Notes under the pieces: model-generated | The model's input: the letters and a program-made list of their open reading frames with translations, nothing else | What the model was told of the DNA's origin: nothing | The model's database searches: none | In this document: piece after piece, positions 63,641 through 64,000 of the stretch | Layout: every line of letters begins with the position of its first letter | How positions within the stretch are numbered: the first letter of the stretch is position 1 | Program-made: the position numbers and the translations under genes | Assembly: GCA_030544215.1 (NCBI GenBank) | Contig: JARZZO010000004.1 | Location: 46,737,980 to 46,801,979, forward strand | From: Zantedeschia hybrid cultivar | Taxonomy: Eukaryota; Streptophyta; Magnoliopsida; Alismatales; Araceae | DNA length: 64,000 nt | Direction: 5' to 3'

Positions 63641-64000
63641 TGATATGATCTTGCTCATGCTTATTGAGATATTCTCCATACGTTTCTTGAGCTAGGGCAG
63701 CTTGCCAAATCGTCTCAGGCCAGCAAATAGAGGAAAAGGTTGCAATGGGATGAGAAATGGATAGTCTGTTAAGAAGAGAATAGAAATTTATGAAGAAAGA
63801 GATATGTTCATGGAGAAGAGAGATGAAATTTTCCTTGAACCTATAGGTTTGCCTTGAATTTTTGTGCTCAAATGCCCATCAATCTCTATTATTCTTGAGA
63901 ATTCATCATGTTCAAGCTTTATCTTCTTTAAGGGGTAAAGAGAGTCTCCTTCAATTATTAAATCTTGATGCTTTCTCTCTCATGCTCTGTGTGTTTTTTG
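63641..64000. other. Nothing recognised
   Basis: AT-rich end of the window. No domain, repeat end or RNA gene is seen. It may be an upstream part of the DUF7745-like pseudogene. Confidence 0.35.

Overview
The window looks like a transposon-rich, intergenic stretch of a flowering-plant nuclear genome. Almost everything recognisable is plant LTR-retrotransposon DNA: Ty1/copia of the Angela (BARE-1-like) lineage, Ty3/gypsy of the Tekay (Del) chromovirus lineage, and Ty3/gypsy of the Tat lineage with its extra RNase H. There are also pseudogenes of the transposon-linked plant mobile domain (PMD) and DUF7745 families, MITE-like inverted-repeat elements and AT microsatellites. I found no convincing intact host gene, rRNA, tRNA or CRISPR array. 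The species cannot be named from this sequence.

Layout. 1-6847 is Copia-1 (+ strand): leader, gag-pol and 3' LTR, its 5' end lying outside the window. It sits in the gag-start region of a minus-strand Tat element whose 5' LTR follows (to 9180). 9181-9712 is a copia LTR fragment. About 9850-24092 is a block of minus-strand Tat DNA: a truncated LTR, a 3' noncoding region, pol (integrase, two RNase H domains, RT), one gag, a second kind of LTR (about 18205-20224), a second gag and another LTR. 24384-33753 is a complete Tekay element (+) with two 2309-bp LTRs and a perfect 5-bp target-site duplication TAACT; it split an older copia LTR. 34016-39170 is mostly unassigned, with two MITE-like elements and one exon-like stretch. 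39180-45717 holds a decayed Tekay-like fragment and two fused minus-strand copia remnants (Copia-3, Copia-4). 45718-46090 and 48830-50470 are Tat gag/LTR fragments (+). 50820-52106 plus 61323-61450 is a PMD pseudogene (-) cut in two by Copia-2 (52107-61317, -), which is complete with duplication ACAAC. 62594-63640 is a DUF7745-like pseudogene (-).

Coding state. Copia-1 gag-pol keeps one reading frame with four in-frame stops. Tekay gag-pol keeps one frame with two stops. Copia-2 has lost most of gag. None can make a full polyprotein as it stands, although the Tekay pol part is open for 1204 codons.

Most unusual signal. Short interrupted palindromes are iterated in noncoding parts of several unrelated retroelements. 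The copia leaders carry arrays of about 31-nt stem-loops whose loop core is conserved while the flanking stem changes in a compensated way (CAAG/CTTG in Copia-3 against CAGG/CCTG at the matching place in Copia-2). The same leaders carry AT-rich 9-13-bp-stem/3-nt-loop hairpins and GC-rich hairpins. Tekay LTRs, three Tat LTRs and the PMD locus share another hairpin class of the form CTRAAA-nGGCGTCG-loop-CGACGCn-TTTYAG. This pattern is not explained by the normal parts of an LTR element.
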